Shown here: positions 33,740-42,115 of the stretch, one piece after another
How positions within the stretch are numbered: the first letter of the stretch is position 1
How the letters are laid out: each line of letters begins with the position of its first letter
Source: Paraplanobispora takensis
GTDB lineage: Bacteria > Actinomycetota > Actinomycetes > Streptosporangiales > Streptosporangiaceae
DNA: 64,000 bases
Direction of reading: 5' to 3'
NCBI RefSeq assembly: GCF_016863195.1
Contig: NZ_BOOK01000045.1
Coordinates: 43,229 to 107,228, forward strand
The notes under the pieces: model-generated
What the model saw: only the letters and a program-made list of their open reading frames with translations
The model's database searches: none
What the model was told of the DNA's origin: nothing
Translations under genes and position numbers: made by a program

Positions 33740-34105
33740 TCACTCCTGATACGTGTGCAGCCAGACCACGCCGTCGGGCGACGGATCGAAGGCGTGCCCG
33801 CGGTCGAAGGCGATGATCGCCTCGGCCACCGCCTCGTCGAGGTTCGCCCGCACGACGGGCGCCCACGACTCGGCGTCCTGCGACGACACCGAGTCGTCCC
33901 TGGCCGGGAAGCGGTAGCCGGCGGACTTCACGGGAAGACGGTCGTGGCGGAAGAGGAAGACCACCTCCGCGGGCGGTCCCGTCCCCTCCACGTGCACCGA
34001 GTCGAGCATCACCCCCGGGACGGGCAGCAGATCGAGCTCCCGCCGCATCAGGCCGGCGAGAACATCCTCGTACGTCTTGTGTCCAGTGGGTTGTTCCTCT
34101 GCCAT
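33740..34105 (-). CDS. Hypothetical small soluble protein
   Basis: 121 residues, not recognised. It has no signal peptide or membrane segment. It shows alternating beta and alpha sequence (VMLDSVHVEG, AEVVFLFRH, NLDEAVAEAIIAFDRG) ending in WLHTYQE. Codon use is normal for the window, and the frame fills the gap between the propeller lipoprotein and the methyltransferase on the same strand. A convincing ribosome-binding site is lacking, so this rests mainly on codon pattern. Confidence 0.6.
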   Translation of the reverse strand: MAEEQPTGHKTYEDVLAGLMRRELDLLPVPGVMLDSVHVEGTGPPAEVVFLFRHDRLPVKSAGYRFPARDDSVSSQDAESWAPVVRANLDEAVAEAIIAFDRGHAFDPSPDGVVWLHTYQE

Positions 34106-34178
34106 GCGACCAGGATAGAAAAGCCTTCGCTGCCCGGATGGGGAGGATTCCGGGCCCGGCCCTCCCCACCGCGGGAGG

Positions 34179-35126
34179 TCAGCGTCTGCGGGCGAGCGTG
34201 ACGCCGTCGCGCACGGGCAGCATGACCGAGTCGACCCGCTCGTCGTCGACGATGATCTCGTTCATGCGGCGCATGGCCGCGGAGCTCTCGTCCTGGAAGG
34301 CGGGATCGAACACGCGGCCGCCGAGGAACACGTTGTCCAGCACGATCAGGCCGCCGGGACGCATCCGCGGGACCAGCTCCTCGTAGTAGGCCGGATAGCT
34401 CGTCTTGTCGGCGTCGACGAAGGCGAAGTCGATGTCCGGTTCGGCGGGGAGCGCCCGCAGCGTCTCGATCGCGGGCGCGATCCGCAGGTCGATGCGGTCG
34501 GCCACGCCCGCGCGCTCCCAGTAGCGCCGGGCGATGGAGGTCCACTCGGTGCTGATGTCGCAGGCGATGAGCCGGCCGTCCGCGGGCAGGGCGCGGGCGA
34601 TGCAGATGGACGAGTAGCCGGTGAACACGCCGATCTCGACGGCCCGGCGGGCGCCGGTCATCCGGGCCAGCATGCCCAGCAGGACGCCCTCGTCGTGGGA
34701 GACCTGCATCCCGGCCGAGCCGCCGGTGGCCGCGCGGGTCTCGGCGGCGAGCTCGCGCAGCAGCTCGTCGGCCGGCGTGCAGTGGGCGAGCAGATAGTCG
34801 CCGACGACGGGGTCGATCAGGCGGACGTCACCCTGGGTGGAGGAGACGGCCCATTCGACGCTGAGCTCCTCCTGGGAGGCGAAGCCCAGCAGATGGCGGG
34901 TGACGACGTCCTGGACGCCGGTGAGGGACGCGAGGTCCCCGGCCGTGGCGGTCATGCTGAGCTTGCCGGGGGAGGGGATGAGCACGCACGTCCCCTGGGA
35001 GAAGGTGATCGTCCCCCGGCCGTCGTCGGCCAGCTCCGCGGTGGCCCGGTGGGACATGTGCGAGATCAGCTGCTTGATGTATCGCTCGGGGCGAGGGGTT
35101 TCGACGTGTGCCGTCGAGGAGGGCAT
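34179..35126 (-). CDS. O-methyltransferase (caffeoyl-CoA type) with N-terminal DUF2218 domain
   Basis: 315 residues. Residues ~7-95 match DUF2218 (HVETPRPERYIKQLISHMS, then GKLSMTATA, then HLLGFASQEELSVEW). The rest is a class I SAM-dependent O-methyltransferase of the caffeoyl-CoA type, with VEIGVFTGYSS (SAM glycine motif), FAFVDADK and GGLIVLDNVFLGG. The fusion of the two is unusual. AAAGGA precedes ATG 35126. It is divergent from the ATPase at 35359 across a region with two palindromes, so the two genes may be co-regulated. Substrate unknown. Confidence 0.88.
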   Translation of the reverse strand: MPSSTAHVETPRPERYIKQLISHMSHRATAELADDGRGTITFSQGTCVLIPSPGKLSMTATAGDLASLTGVQDVVTRHLLGFASQEELSVEWAVSSTQGDVRLIDPVVGDYLLAHCTPADELLRELAAETRAATGGSAGMQVSHDEGVLLGMLARMTGARRAVEIGVFTGYSSICIARALPADGRLIACDISTEWTSIARRYWERAGVADRIDLRIAPAIETLRALPAEPDIDFAFVDADKTSYPAYYEELVPRMRPGGLIVLDNVFLGGRVFDPAFQDESSAAMRRMNEIIVDDERVDSVMLPVRDGVTLARRR

Positions 35127-35239
35127 CGAGGTCCTTTCGGCGGGGGATGCGGGCCCGGAGGGCGGGCGCGGGCGCACCGGCCCGGCGGGCCTGCCAAGCC
35201 TCCGCTGCTTTGCCTGCCTTTGCAAGGGATTATCGAGGC

Positions 35240-35253
35240 ATGTCGTACGACAT
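35240..35253. promoter_or_regulatory. Perfect 14 bp palindrome, ATGTCGTACGACAT
   Basis: A self-complementary site in the divergent intergenic region, containing the same ATGTCG/CGACAT half-sites as the large inverted repeat 43 bp away. A dimeric repressor site is likely. Confidence 0.6.
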
Positions 35254-35295
35254 TCGACGACCTCCCCACCTGACAAGCCCTGAAGTCGGGAGGAT

Positions 35296-35349
35296 GTAAC
35301 CGACATGGATGTCGGCGACATCGACGTCGCCGACATCCATGTCGGTTAC
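35296..35349. promoter_or_regulatory. Perfect 24+24 bp inverted repeat upstream of the ATPase gene
   Basis: Arms 35296-35319 and 35326-35349 (GTAACCGACATGGATG... and ...CATCCATGTCGGTTAC) are exactly complementary around a 6 nt spacer. Inside are two GACAT-NN-ATGTC sites. It ends 9 bp before ATG 35359 and could be an operator or a strong RNA hairpin blocking that start. Its left arm also covers an alternative ATG at 35305. Confidence 0.8.
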
Positions 35350-35358
35350 GGTGGTCTC

Positions 35359-36735
35359 ATGCCTTTCGTCGGTCGACAGGAGCAACTGCGAGCCCTGAAG
35401 GAGTGGTGGGAGGGACCGGACGCCCGGCCCGCCCTCGTCTGGGGGCGAAGGCGTGTGGGGAAGACGGCCCTTCTCCAGGAGTTCGCCTCGGACAAGCGAG
35501 TGGTCTTCCACACCGGGGGGAACCGCACGCCCCGCCGCGAACTGGCGGAGTTCTCCCACCGGGCCGCGCACGCCGCCCGCTCTCCCATGAGGGATCTTCG
35601 CACGCGCCCCTTCGGAAACTGGGATGAGGCGTTCGACCATCTCGGCCGGGAGGCGCGGGACGAACCGCTGCTGCTGGTGCTCGACGAGTTCCCGGAGATG
35701 ATCGGGCAGGCGCCGGAGCTGGAAGGGGTGCTGCGCGCCTTCCTCGACCATTCCCACGGGCAGACCGGGCTCCGCATCGTCCTGTGCGGTTCGGCCGTCC
35801 GTACGATGCAGGCGATCCAGGAATACCGGGCGCCTCTCTACGGCCGATTCGACCTGACGATGCAGTTGCACCCGTTCCGCCCGCACGAGGCGGCCGAGAT
35901 GCTGTCCGGACTGACCCCGCCGGACCGTGCTCTCGTGTACGGAATCCTCGGCGGCATGCCTCTCTACCTCTCGTGGTGGAGACAGGAACTCCCGGTCGAG
36001 GACAACCTCAGACGGCTCGCCTGCCGTCCCGACGCGAGGATGATCCGCGAGGGGGATCTCGTTCTCGCCACCGAGGCGGGACAGGGAGCTCATCTCGCCG
36101 CCACGCTGCAGGCCATCGCCGACGGGTGCACCAAGCACAACGAGATCGCCGACGCGATCGGCGCCGACCCGACGCGCACGCTCAACGATCTGCTGGCCCT
36201 GCGCCTGGTGGAGAGACTCCAGCCGGTCACGGAGTCCGCGCGCACCCGCCGTAAGGTCTACCGCATCACCGACAACTTCCTCGCTTTCTACCTGGGCACG
36301 CTCTCGCGCGTCATGCCGGAGATCGACCGGGGTCTCGGGGAGACCGTCCTGCCGGTGCTGACGGCCTCCCTGGACGATCACATGGGGGATGCCTGGGAAG
36401 AGGCGTTCCGCGATCACCTGAGACTGCGGGCCCCGGAGATCGGACCCGAGGTGGTGGCGATCGGGCCGTGGTGGCGCGGCGACGGTCAGCACCAGATCGA
36501 TGCGGTGGCGCTCAGCGGCCGGTCCAGGACACCCATCCTGGTCGGCGAGGCGAAGTGGAGCAGGAAGGTGAACGCGGGACGGATCAGAGCCGAGCTCGCG
36601 GCGAAGGCGGCGCAGTTGACCGACGACCCCGGGGAACTCCGCTACGCGGTGTGCGCCAGAGAGTCCGTCACCGACGCGGACGCCGAGGTCATGTGTGTGA
36701 CCGCCGCGGACATCTTCGCCCCGCGACCGTCCTGA
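35359..36735 (+). CDS. AAA ATPase with C-terminal DUF234/PD-(D/E)xK nuclease-like domain
   Basis: 458 residues. FVGRQEQLRAL leads to the Walker A region WGRRRVGKTALL and Walker B LLLVLDEFPEM, then CGSAVRTM (sensor). The winged-helix region (~250-315) is followed by a DUF234-type C-terminus with QIDAVAL ... VGEAKW, a PD-(D/E)xK-like pattern. Such ATPases are widespread in archaea and mobile in bacteria; their role is not settled. The start at 35359 (MPFVGRQ) fits the family, though ATG 35305 has a better GGGAGG site and would read through the inverted repeat. It looks like an accessory gene with its own operator. Confidence 0.85.
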   Translation: MPFVGRQEQLRALKEWWEGPDARPALVWGRRRVGKTALLQEFASDKRVVFHTGGNRTPRRELAEFSHRAAHAARSPMRDLRTRPFGNWDEAFDHLGREARDEPLLLVLDEFPEMIGQAPELEGVLRAFLDHSHGQTGLRIVLCGSAVRTMQAIQEYRAPLYGRFDLTMQLHPFRPHEAAEMLSGLTPPDRALVYGILGGMPLYLSWWRQELPVEDNLRRLACRPDARMIREGDLVLATEAGQGAHLAATLQAIADGCTKHNEIADAIGADPTRTLNDLLALRLVERLQPVTESARTRRKVYRITDNFLAFYLGTLSRVMPEIDRGLGETVLPVLTASLDDHMGDAWEEAFRDHLRLRAPEIGPEVVAIGPWWRGDGQHQIDAVALSGRSRTPILVGEAKWSRKVNAGRIRAELAAKAAQLTDDPGELRYAVCARESVTDADAEVMCVTAADIFAPRPS

Positions 36736-36784
36736 CCGCCGATCCGCCGGGAATAGCCGTTCCCCCCGCGGGGTTGGCGGGGGA

Positions 36785-37513
36785 ATGGAACCGATCACGC
36801 GTGGGCGCGTCCGGATCGAACCATCGGCCAAGAGGGTGCGGGCCTTCCTCGGCGGCCGGGCCGTCGCCGACACCGTCCGGCCGCTGCTCGTCTGGGAGAT
36901 CCCCCACTACCCGGCCTACTACATCCCCCGCGAGGACGTCGTCGCCGAGCTCAAGCCCAACGGCGGGACCAGGCGGTCGCCGAGCCGCGGCGACGGGGTC
37001 CTCTACGACCTCGCGGGCGTGGCCGACGCCGCGCTGGCCTACCCCGACTCCCCGATCGAGGAGCTGCGCGGATACGTGCGCCTGGAGTGGGAGGCGATGG
37101 ACGCCTGGTTCGAGGAGGACGAGGAGGTCTACGTCCACCCCCGCGACCCGTACTCGCGGGTGGACGTCCTGCCCTCCTCCCGCCACATCAGGGTCGAGGT
37201 CGACGGGGTGACCGTCGCCGACTCGCGCAGCCCCAGGATCCTGTTCGAGACCGGCCTGCCGCCGCGTTACTACCTGCCCAAGACCGACGTCCGCCTCGAC
37301 CTGCTCACCCCCACCGGCACGGTGACCCGCTGCCCCTACAAGGGACAGGCGGAGTACTGGAGCGTCAACGGGCACGCGGACCTGGCCTGGTCCTACCGGA
37401 CCCCGCTGGAGGAGAGCCAGCGCGTCGCCGGGCTGATCTGCTTCTACAACGAGAAGGCCGACATCTACGTCGACGGCGTCCTCCAGGACCGCCCGAAGAC
37501 GCCGTTCTCCTGA
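36785..37513 (+). CDS. Tandem DUF427 protein
   Basis: 242 residues. Two DUF427 copies: the first ~20-110 (AFLGGRAVADT ... WEIPHYPAYYIPREDV), the second ~135-225 (VEVDGVTVADS ... FETGLPPRYYLPKTDV ... CPYKGQAEYWSV). The domain is a small all-beta fold of unknown biochemical role, frequent in actinobacteria. GGGGGA precedes the ATG. The gene ends tail-to-tail with panE. Confidence 0.9.
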   Translation: MEPITRGRVRIEPSAKRVRAFLGGRAVADTVRPLLVWEIPHYPAYYIPREDVVAELKPNGGTRRSPSRGDGVLYDLAGVADAALAYPDSPIEELRGYVRLEWEAMDAWFEEDEEVYVHPRDPYSRVDVLPSSRHIRVEVDGVTVADSRSPRILFETGLPPRYYLPKTDVRLDLLTPTGTVTRCPYKGQAEYWSVNGHADLAWSYRTPLEESQRVAGLICFYNEKADIYVDGVLQDRPKTPFS

Positions 37514-37543
37514 CCCGCTCTCCCGGCCCCGGCCCGGGTCAGG
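37509..37543. terminator. Bidirectional hairpin overlapping the DUF427 and PanE stops
   Basis: CCTGACCCG / CGGGTCAGG, a 9 bp perfect stem spanning both convergent stop codons. Confidence 0.6.
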
Positions 37544-38522
37544 AGGCGGCCTGACGGCCGGTCTCGGCGTCGATCAGGGCGGCGAGGGACTCCGGGGACA
37601 TCGATCCCGGCGGGAGGTGCTCGCGGGCGGCGCGGTCGGCCTCGCGGCGCAGGACCTCGTTGGCGGGGGCGGGGACGCCGAGCTCGCGGCCGAGGAGCAC
37701 GATCTCGCCGTTGAGATAGTCGGTCTCGATGGAGCCGCTGGACCTGGCCAGGCTCTGCCAGGAGGAGCCGCCGCCCCGCTCGGTGCCCTCGATGGGACGC
37801 AGGTCGACCTCGTCACCGCGCCGGGCGCGCTCCTCCTCGGGGGAGGCGTAGCCGATGCCGGCCGCGTCGAGCACGGCGCGGCCCTCGGCGCGCACCCGCT
37901 TCATGATCTCCTCGCCGCCGGAGGCCCGGCCGCAGAGCGCCTCGTAGGCGTTGCCCAGGTTCCCCAGCAGCTTGGCGTACTTCCAGCGCATCACATCCGG
38001 TACGGCCAGGCCGACGAACGAGCTCTTCGACAGGTCGGCCGCGATCTTCCCGGCCAGCGCGTCCACGCCGTCCGGATAGCGGCCGAGCTGGAGCAGGCCC
38101 GACTTCGGCGCCCCGTAGGCCGCCACGACGCCGGGCTCCAGATGAGTGGCCGGCAGCCACACGCACATGCCGTAGACCCGGGCGAAGCGGCGCAGCGCCA
38201 TGCGCTCGTTGGCCACGCCGTTCTGCGCGCACACCACCGGCACGTCGCGGGGCCAGGGGTCCAGCGCGGCCACGGTGTCCTGGGACTTGACCGACAGGAT
38301 CAGCACGTCGTCGTCGCGCAGCCGTACCGGCTCGCGGGTCACGGGGATGTCGAGGGTCTGGGTGGAGCCGGGGGTGATGAGGCGCAGGCCGCCGCTCTTG
38401 AGCGCGTCGTGGTGCGCGCCCCGGGCGACCAGCAGGACCTCGTGGCCGGCCTGGAACAGTCTTCCGCCGATGGTCCCGCCGACGGCTCCGGCCCCCACCA
38501 CGATGTAGCGCATGATCGGCAT
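37539..38522 (-). CDS. panE: 2-dehydropantoate 2-reductase family protein (PanE/ApbA)
   Basis: 327 residues. The NAD(P)H-binding motif GAGAVGGTIGGRL opens the protein, followed by VKSQDT and AQNGVANE (usual family motifs) and the C-terminal helical domain with KYAKLLGNLGN. It reduces ketopantoate in the coenzyme A pathway, but many paralogues act on other 2-oxoacids, so the exact substrate is open. Start ATG 38522 or 38513. A tiny peptide gene (38617-38712) ends 94 bp upstream on the same strand and could be co-transcribed. Confidence 0.88.
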   Translation of the reverse strand: MPIMRYIVVGAGAVGGTIGGRLFQAGHEVLLVARGAHHDALKSGGLRLITPGSTQTLDIPVTREPVRLRDDDVLILSVKSQDTVAALDPWPRDVPVVCAQNGVANERMALRRFARVYGMCVWLPATHLEPGVVAAYGAPKSGLLQLGRYPDGVDALAGKIAADLSKSSFVGLAVPDVMRWKYAKLLGNLGNAYEALCGRASGGEEIMKRVRAEGRAVLDAAGIGYASPEEERARRGDEVDLRPIEGTERGGGSSWQSLARSSGSIETDYLNGEIVLLGRELGVPAPANEVLRREADRAAREHLPPGSMSPESLAALIDAETGRQAAS

Positions 38523-38616
38523 GGTGCCACACCGGTGACCGGTGGGCCCGCGCGGGTCGGGGGCGGGGCCGAAAAGCGCTGGAAGGGACGGAAAGGGCTG
38601 GAAGGGGTGAAGGGGG

Positions 38617-38712
38617 TTAGAAGGGGAGAACCCGACCCGAGGGGGTGCGCAGGTCGAGCGACACCGGCTTACGTGGCGGACGCGGGCGCTGCACGATCTG
38701 GACTCGCTTCAT
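38617..38712 (-). CDS. Tiny Pro/Arg-rich peptide, paralogue 2 (31 residues)
   Basis: 31 codons starting MKRVQIVQRPRPPR and ending TPSGRVLPF, with AAAGGAG eight bases upstream. It is 26/31 identical to the peptide at 32263-32358. The five replacements are conservative or at Pro/Ser/Val positions, while most shared residues use different codons. It lies between a 94-residue hypothetical gene (59 bp upstream) and panE. No signal sequence, cysteines or membrane segment. Function unknown; a leader peptide for panE, a regulator or an antimicrobial-like peptide are all possible. Confidence 0.82.
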   Translation of the reverse strand: MKRVQIVQRPRPPRKPVSLDLRTPSGRVLPF

Positions 38713-38771
38713 GATGCCGCTCCTTTCTCCTCATGATCACCTGTGTTACCCATGTGGCGTACAAGAAACAC

Positions 38772-39056
38772 CTATCGGCGGATCACGTGCAGCACGCTCG
38801 CCACCCGCTCCGCCACGGTCGCGATGTCGTCGGCGTGTCCCAGACGTCCGGCCCAGGAGAGCCAGAACCACCATTGGCCGTCCTCCTCGTGGGAGGCGAG
38901 GACGTCCTCCGTCATGGCCGGGACCATCGGGTTGACGACGTGGAGACGGGGGAGCGGGTCCTCCGGGGCCTCCAGGTCGACGAGGAAGGAATGCGCCTCC
39001 AGCTGGGCTGCCAGACGCCGTAGGTGGCCGACTGCGTCGCCGGGATCAGCAATCAT
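38772..39056 (-). CDS. Hypothetical 94-residue protein
   Basis: 94 residues, soluble and mildly acidic, with a tryptophan-rich centre (EEDGQWWFWLSWAGRLG) flanked by helices. Not recognised. ATG 39056 has AGGAG nine bases upstream, better than GTG 39065. It is divergent from the XRE regulator and probably under the inverted repeats in the shared promoter. The tiny peptide gene and panE follow on the same strand. Confidence 0.75.
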   Translation of the reverse strand: MIADPGDAVGHLRRLAAQLEAHSFLVDLEAPEDPLPRLHVVNPMVPAMTEDVLASHEEDGQWWFWLSWAGRLGHADDIATVAERVASVLHVIRR

Positions 39057-39098
39057 CCCGATCACTCCTGACGGGCGCTGAGGGTGTCTCTTAAAGCG

Positions 39099-39113
39099 TG
39101 ATATCCGTTATCA
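39099..39113. promoter_or_regulatory. Inverted repeat TGATA-TCCGT-TATCA in a divergent promoter
   Basis: A perfect 5 bp inverted repeat with a 5 nt spacer in the 230 bp between the hypothetical gene and the XRE regulator. A looser pair GGTATTCC / GGGAATGCC lies at ~39179-39219. They may be sites for the XRE protein. Confidence 0.35.
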
Positions 39114-39286
39114 AGCGGGGGCAATCAGGCATCATTTCGCGAAGGCTTGGGAAACCGTGGAATCACCGGGAAACCCAACGGTATTCCGTGCGGAAACCAC
39201 GGATAACGGGAATGCCAAGCACAAGCGCGCTCGCTTCGTAACGCGCCGTGGTTAACCTTGCGTTGACACCGGGCAGGAGGGGCTCC

Positions 39287-40723
39287 GTGGCCAGAGGCGA
39301 ACACTCACCCGCCTGCGCCAGGCGCTGGCGGGAGCAGGCGGCGTCCCGGCAGTGGACTTTCTGGCAGACCGCCCAGGCCGTCCACGGCTGCTGCGGGGTG
39401 AGCCTGCTCAAGGCGCACCGCCTGGCCAGGGGGTGGTCGGCCAGGCAGGCGGTCCAGGAGCTGGAGGAGCTGTGCGGCCGTGAGGGCCTCGGCGAGGCCC
39501 GGGCCAGCATCGACCTGCTCAACGCCTGGGAGAACCACCGCGCCAGGCCCCGGCCCCAGACCATCGAACTGCTCGCGCGGCTCTACCGGGCCAACGCCGT
39601 ACGGCTCGGCATGGCGGGCGACTACTGCGAGGACGGCGACGACGCCCAGGTCGTGGTCGTCGCCGGAGGCGACGACCGGGCACCGTACCGGGCCGGGCCG
39701 CACCCGGACGACGACGTGGAGCGGCGCGCGCTGTTCCACCACGCGCTGCTGGCGCCCCGCGTCGCGATGAGCGGGCGGCTGATGGCCGAGGTCGAGCGGG
39801 TCCGCCAGGACCTCGACCGCACGCTCGCCGCCGGAGGGGTGACCGAGGAGCAGCTCGACCTGCTGGACGAGCAGGTGCTGCGCTACCGGCGCGAATACGT
39901 CACCAGCGCTCCGCTGCCGATGCTCTACCGGCTGATGCTGGAGCTGTCGGAGGTGCGGATGATGGCCGCGGCCCGGCAGCCCGCGATGGTCCAGCGCCGT
40001 CTGCTCAACGCCACCGTGATGCTGGCGCTGCTGTCGGCCGACGCGCTGATGAAGCTCGGTGACACCCGCCAGGCCCACGCCTGGTACGGCACCGCGCGCA
40101 CCGCCTCCGACGACATGGGCGACCTGCGGCTGCGCGCCCTGGTCCGGGCGCAGCAGGCCATGCTGCCCTACTACTACGGGGACCTGGCCGAGACCGTACG
40201 GCTGGCGCGCGAGGCCAGGATGCTGGCCGGGAGCGCGCCGAGCTCCCCGGCGGCGCTGGGGGCGGCCGCGGAGGCGCGGGCGCTGGCCAGGATGGGCGAG
40301 CACAAGGCCGCCAGGATCGCCCTGGCCGAGGCCGAGCAGATCTTCGCCAGGATGCCCCCGGAGGGCCACGACCACCTGGCCTTCCGCTTCTCCGAGCGGC
40401 GGCTGCAGTTCTACCGCGTCGGCACGCTGATCGAGCTGGGCGAGGAGGCCGACTGGACGCCCGCCCCCACCGGCGCCTACACCATCGACCCGATCCTCAT
40501 CCTGCTCGACCGCGCCGCCCACCTGGTGCGCGGCGGCAAGGGCGAGGAGGGCTGCCTGCTGGCCGAGAAGGCCCTGATCCAGGTGCCCGCGGAGCACCGC
40601 ACCTCGATCGTGGTCGACCGGGCCCGGGCGCTGCTGGCGGAGGTGCCGCCGGGCCTGCGCAAGGCCCCGGCGGTCCGCCGCCTGGCGGACCTGCTGTCCG
40701 GCGTCCTGCCGGTCGTCGCATGA
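39287..40723 (+). CDS. XRE-family regulator with TPR-like C-terminal domain
   Basis: 478 residues. An N-terminal helix-turn-helix (~40-115, LLKAHRLARGWSARQAVQEL ... NAWENHRARPRPQTIELLARLY) is followed by ~350 residues of helical, TPR-like sequence. This architecture is common in actinobacteria as a ligand- or peptide-responsive regulator. GTG 39287 has AGGAGG seven bases upstream; the earlier in-frame GTG at 39248 is less likely. It overlaps the phosphotransferase gene by four bases (ATGA), forming a two-gene operon. Confidence 0.88.
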   Translation: MARGEHSPACARRWREQAASRQWTFWQTAQAVHGCCGVSLLKAHRLARGWSARQAVQELEELCGREGLGEARASIDLLNAWENHRARPRPQTIELLARLYRANAVRLGMAGDYCEDGDDAQVVVVAGGDDRAPYRAGPHPDDDVERRALFHHALLAPRVAMSGRLMAEVERVRQDLDRTLAAGGVTEEQLDLLDEQVLRYRREYVTSAPLPMLYRLMLELSEVRMMAAARQPAMVQRRLLNATVMLALLSADALMKLGDTRQAHAWYGTARTASDDMGDLRLRALVRAQQAMLPYYYGDLAETVRLAREARMLAGSAPSSPAALGAAAEARALARMGEHKAARIALAEAEQIFARMPPEGHDHLAFRFSERRLQFYRVGTLIELGEEADWTPAPTGAYTIDPILILLDRAAHLVRGGKGEEGCLLAEKALIQVPAEHRTSIVVDRARALLAEVPPGLRKAPAVRRLADLLSGVLPVVA

Positions 40724-41628
40724 GCGGCGCACTCGCGCAGGAGGCGTTCACCGTCCTGCGCGAGGTGTGCGACGGGCTGGGGATCGACCACCGGGGCGCC
40801 GAGCTGCTGCGCGTGCGCAGCAACGCGGTCTTCAAGCTGCGCAGTGAGATCGTGGTCAGGATCGCCACCTCCCCCAGCGCGTCGGCCCGGCTGCCGGTGG
40901 TGCTCGCGGTGGCCCGCTGGCTGGCCGGGCAGGGATTCCCCGCCGTGCGCCCGGCCGACGAGATCTCCGAGCAGCCGGTGACGCACGACGGGCGGGTCGT
41001 CACGTTCTGGCACTACGTCCCGGCCAGCGGCCGGCCCACCACCACCGAGCTGGGCGGCATCCTGCGCAGCCTGCACCGGCTGCCGATGCCGCCGGTGGCG
41101 CTCAAGCGCCTCGCCGACCCGCTGGCCGAGGTGCGCGGGGCGGTGGACCGCTCGGCGATCCTCACGCCCTTCCAGCGGGGCTGGCTGAGCGAGAGCATCG
41201 CCGAGCTGACCGACCGCTGGGCGGAGCTGGAGGTGGACGCCTCGCCGGTGCTGCTGCACGGCGACGCCTGGATCGACAACCTGCTGCGCCGCGCCGACGG
41301 CCACGTGGTGCTGTGCGACTGGGACGGCGTGGCCGTGGGCCCCCGCGAGTGGGATCTGGTCCACACCTACCACGGGCAGCGCCGGTTCGGCCTGACGGCC
41401 GCCGAGGTGGACGCCTTCGCCGACGCCTACGGCAGGGACCTGCGGTCGTGGCCCGGCTACTCCACGCTGATGGAGGTCCGCGACATGTACGCCGTGGGCA
41501 TCCACATCCGCAACGCCGCCGCCGACCCCTTCTCCCGCAGGGAGCTGCCCCGCCGCCTCGATTCGCTCAGACGAGGTGAGGAACATGCCCGGTGGTACAT
41601 GGCCGAACCCGTTAGTGTCTCCCCATAA
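40720..41628 (+). CDS. Aminoglycoside phosphotransferase-like (APH/choline kinase fold) protein
   Basis: 302 residues. The kinase-like fold shows HGDAWIDNLL (catalytic Asp and metal Asn) and LCDWDGVAVGPREWDL (the Mg-binding Asp). Such proteins phosphorylate small molecules or macrolide/aminoglycoside-type antibiotics, but in this XRE-linked arrangement the substrate is unknown. It begins within the stop of the XRE gene. Its own stop lies in a short hairpin next to the following gene. Confidence 0.9.
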   Translation: MSGALAQEAFTVLREVCDGLGIDHRGAELLRVRSNAVFKLRSEIVVRIATSPSASARLPVVLAVARWLAGQGFPAVRPADEISEQPVTHDGRVVTFWHYVPASGRPTTTELGGILRSLHRLPMPPVALKRLADPLAEVRGAVDRSAILTPFQRGWLSESIAELTDRWAELEVDASPVLLHGDAWIDNLLRRADGHVVLCDWDGVAVGPREWDLVHTYHGQRRFGLTAAEVDAFADAYGRDLRSWPGYSTLMEVRDMYAVGIHIRNAAADPFSRRELPRRLDSLRRGEEHARWYMAEPVSVSP

Positions 41629-41644
41629 AGATCTTCATATGGGG
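41621..41644 (+). promoter_or_regulatory. Inverted repeat CCCCATA / TATGGGG before the SRPBCC gene
   Basis: A 7 bp inverted repeat with a 10 nt loop (containing AGATCT). It covers the end of the phosphotransferase gene and the ribosome-binding site of the next gene. It could attenuate transcription or hide the site. Confidence 0.35.
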
Positions 41645-41652
41645 GCGAAGCT

Positions 41653-42084
41653 GTGCCAAAGGTTACTTTGCGAAATACCTTCCATGTACGGAACACCCCG
41701 GCCGCGCTCCAGGCGCACCTGAGCCAGCCGCAGAGCTACGTGGGGCTCTCGCCGCTGGTCGTCGCGGTCCGCGACGTCGAACGAGGCGAGGACGAGACCC
41801 GCTACGTCTCGGTCGAGCGGTTCAGGTTCTTCGGGGTCAAGTACGACAACCTGATCAAGGTGACGCTGCGGAGCACGGACGAGACCGTGGAGGGCGAGGT
41901 GGCCAGCCCCGGAGGGGTGCGGCTGGACTACCGGTTCCGCCTGACGGGCAAGGACGACGGGACCGAGGTCGAGGACACCCTCGTCGTGCACGCCTGGGCC
42001 CGGCCGCTGCTGACCTACGCGGCCCGCAAGGCCCGCGAGGTCCAGCTCGCCCGAGCCGGCGTCCTGACCGCCCGCCTCGGCTGA
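41653..42084 (+). CDS. SRPBCC/START-like small protein
   Basis: 143 residues, an antiparallel beta sheet with a C-terminal helix (KAREVQLARAGVL), as in the SRPBCC superfamily. Conserved features include YVGLSPLVVAV and VEDTLVVHAWARPLLTY. The family binds hydrophobic ligands or acts in polyketide-like and other small-molecule steps; the ligand is unknown. Start is GTG with a GGGGGCGAAG site upstream. Confidence 0.78.
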   Translation: MPKVTLRNTFHVRNTPAALQAHLSQPQSYVGLSPLVVAVRDVERGEDETRYVSVERFRFFGVKYDNLIKVTLRSTDETVEGEVASPGGVRLDYRFRLTGKDDGTEVEDTLVVHAWARPLLTYAARKAREVQLARAGVLTARLG

Positions 42085-42115
42085 GCCCCGGGCGCCGCGT
42101 CCTGAGCCTGTATTC

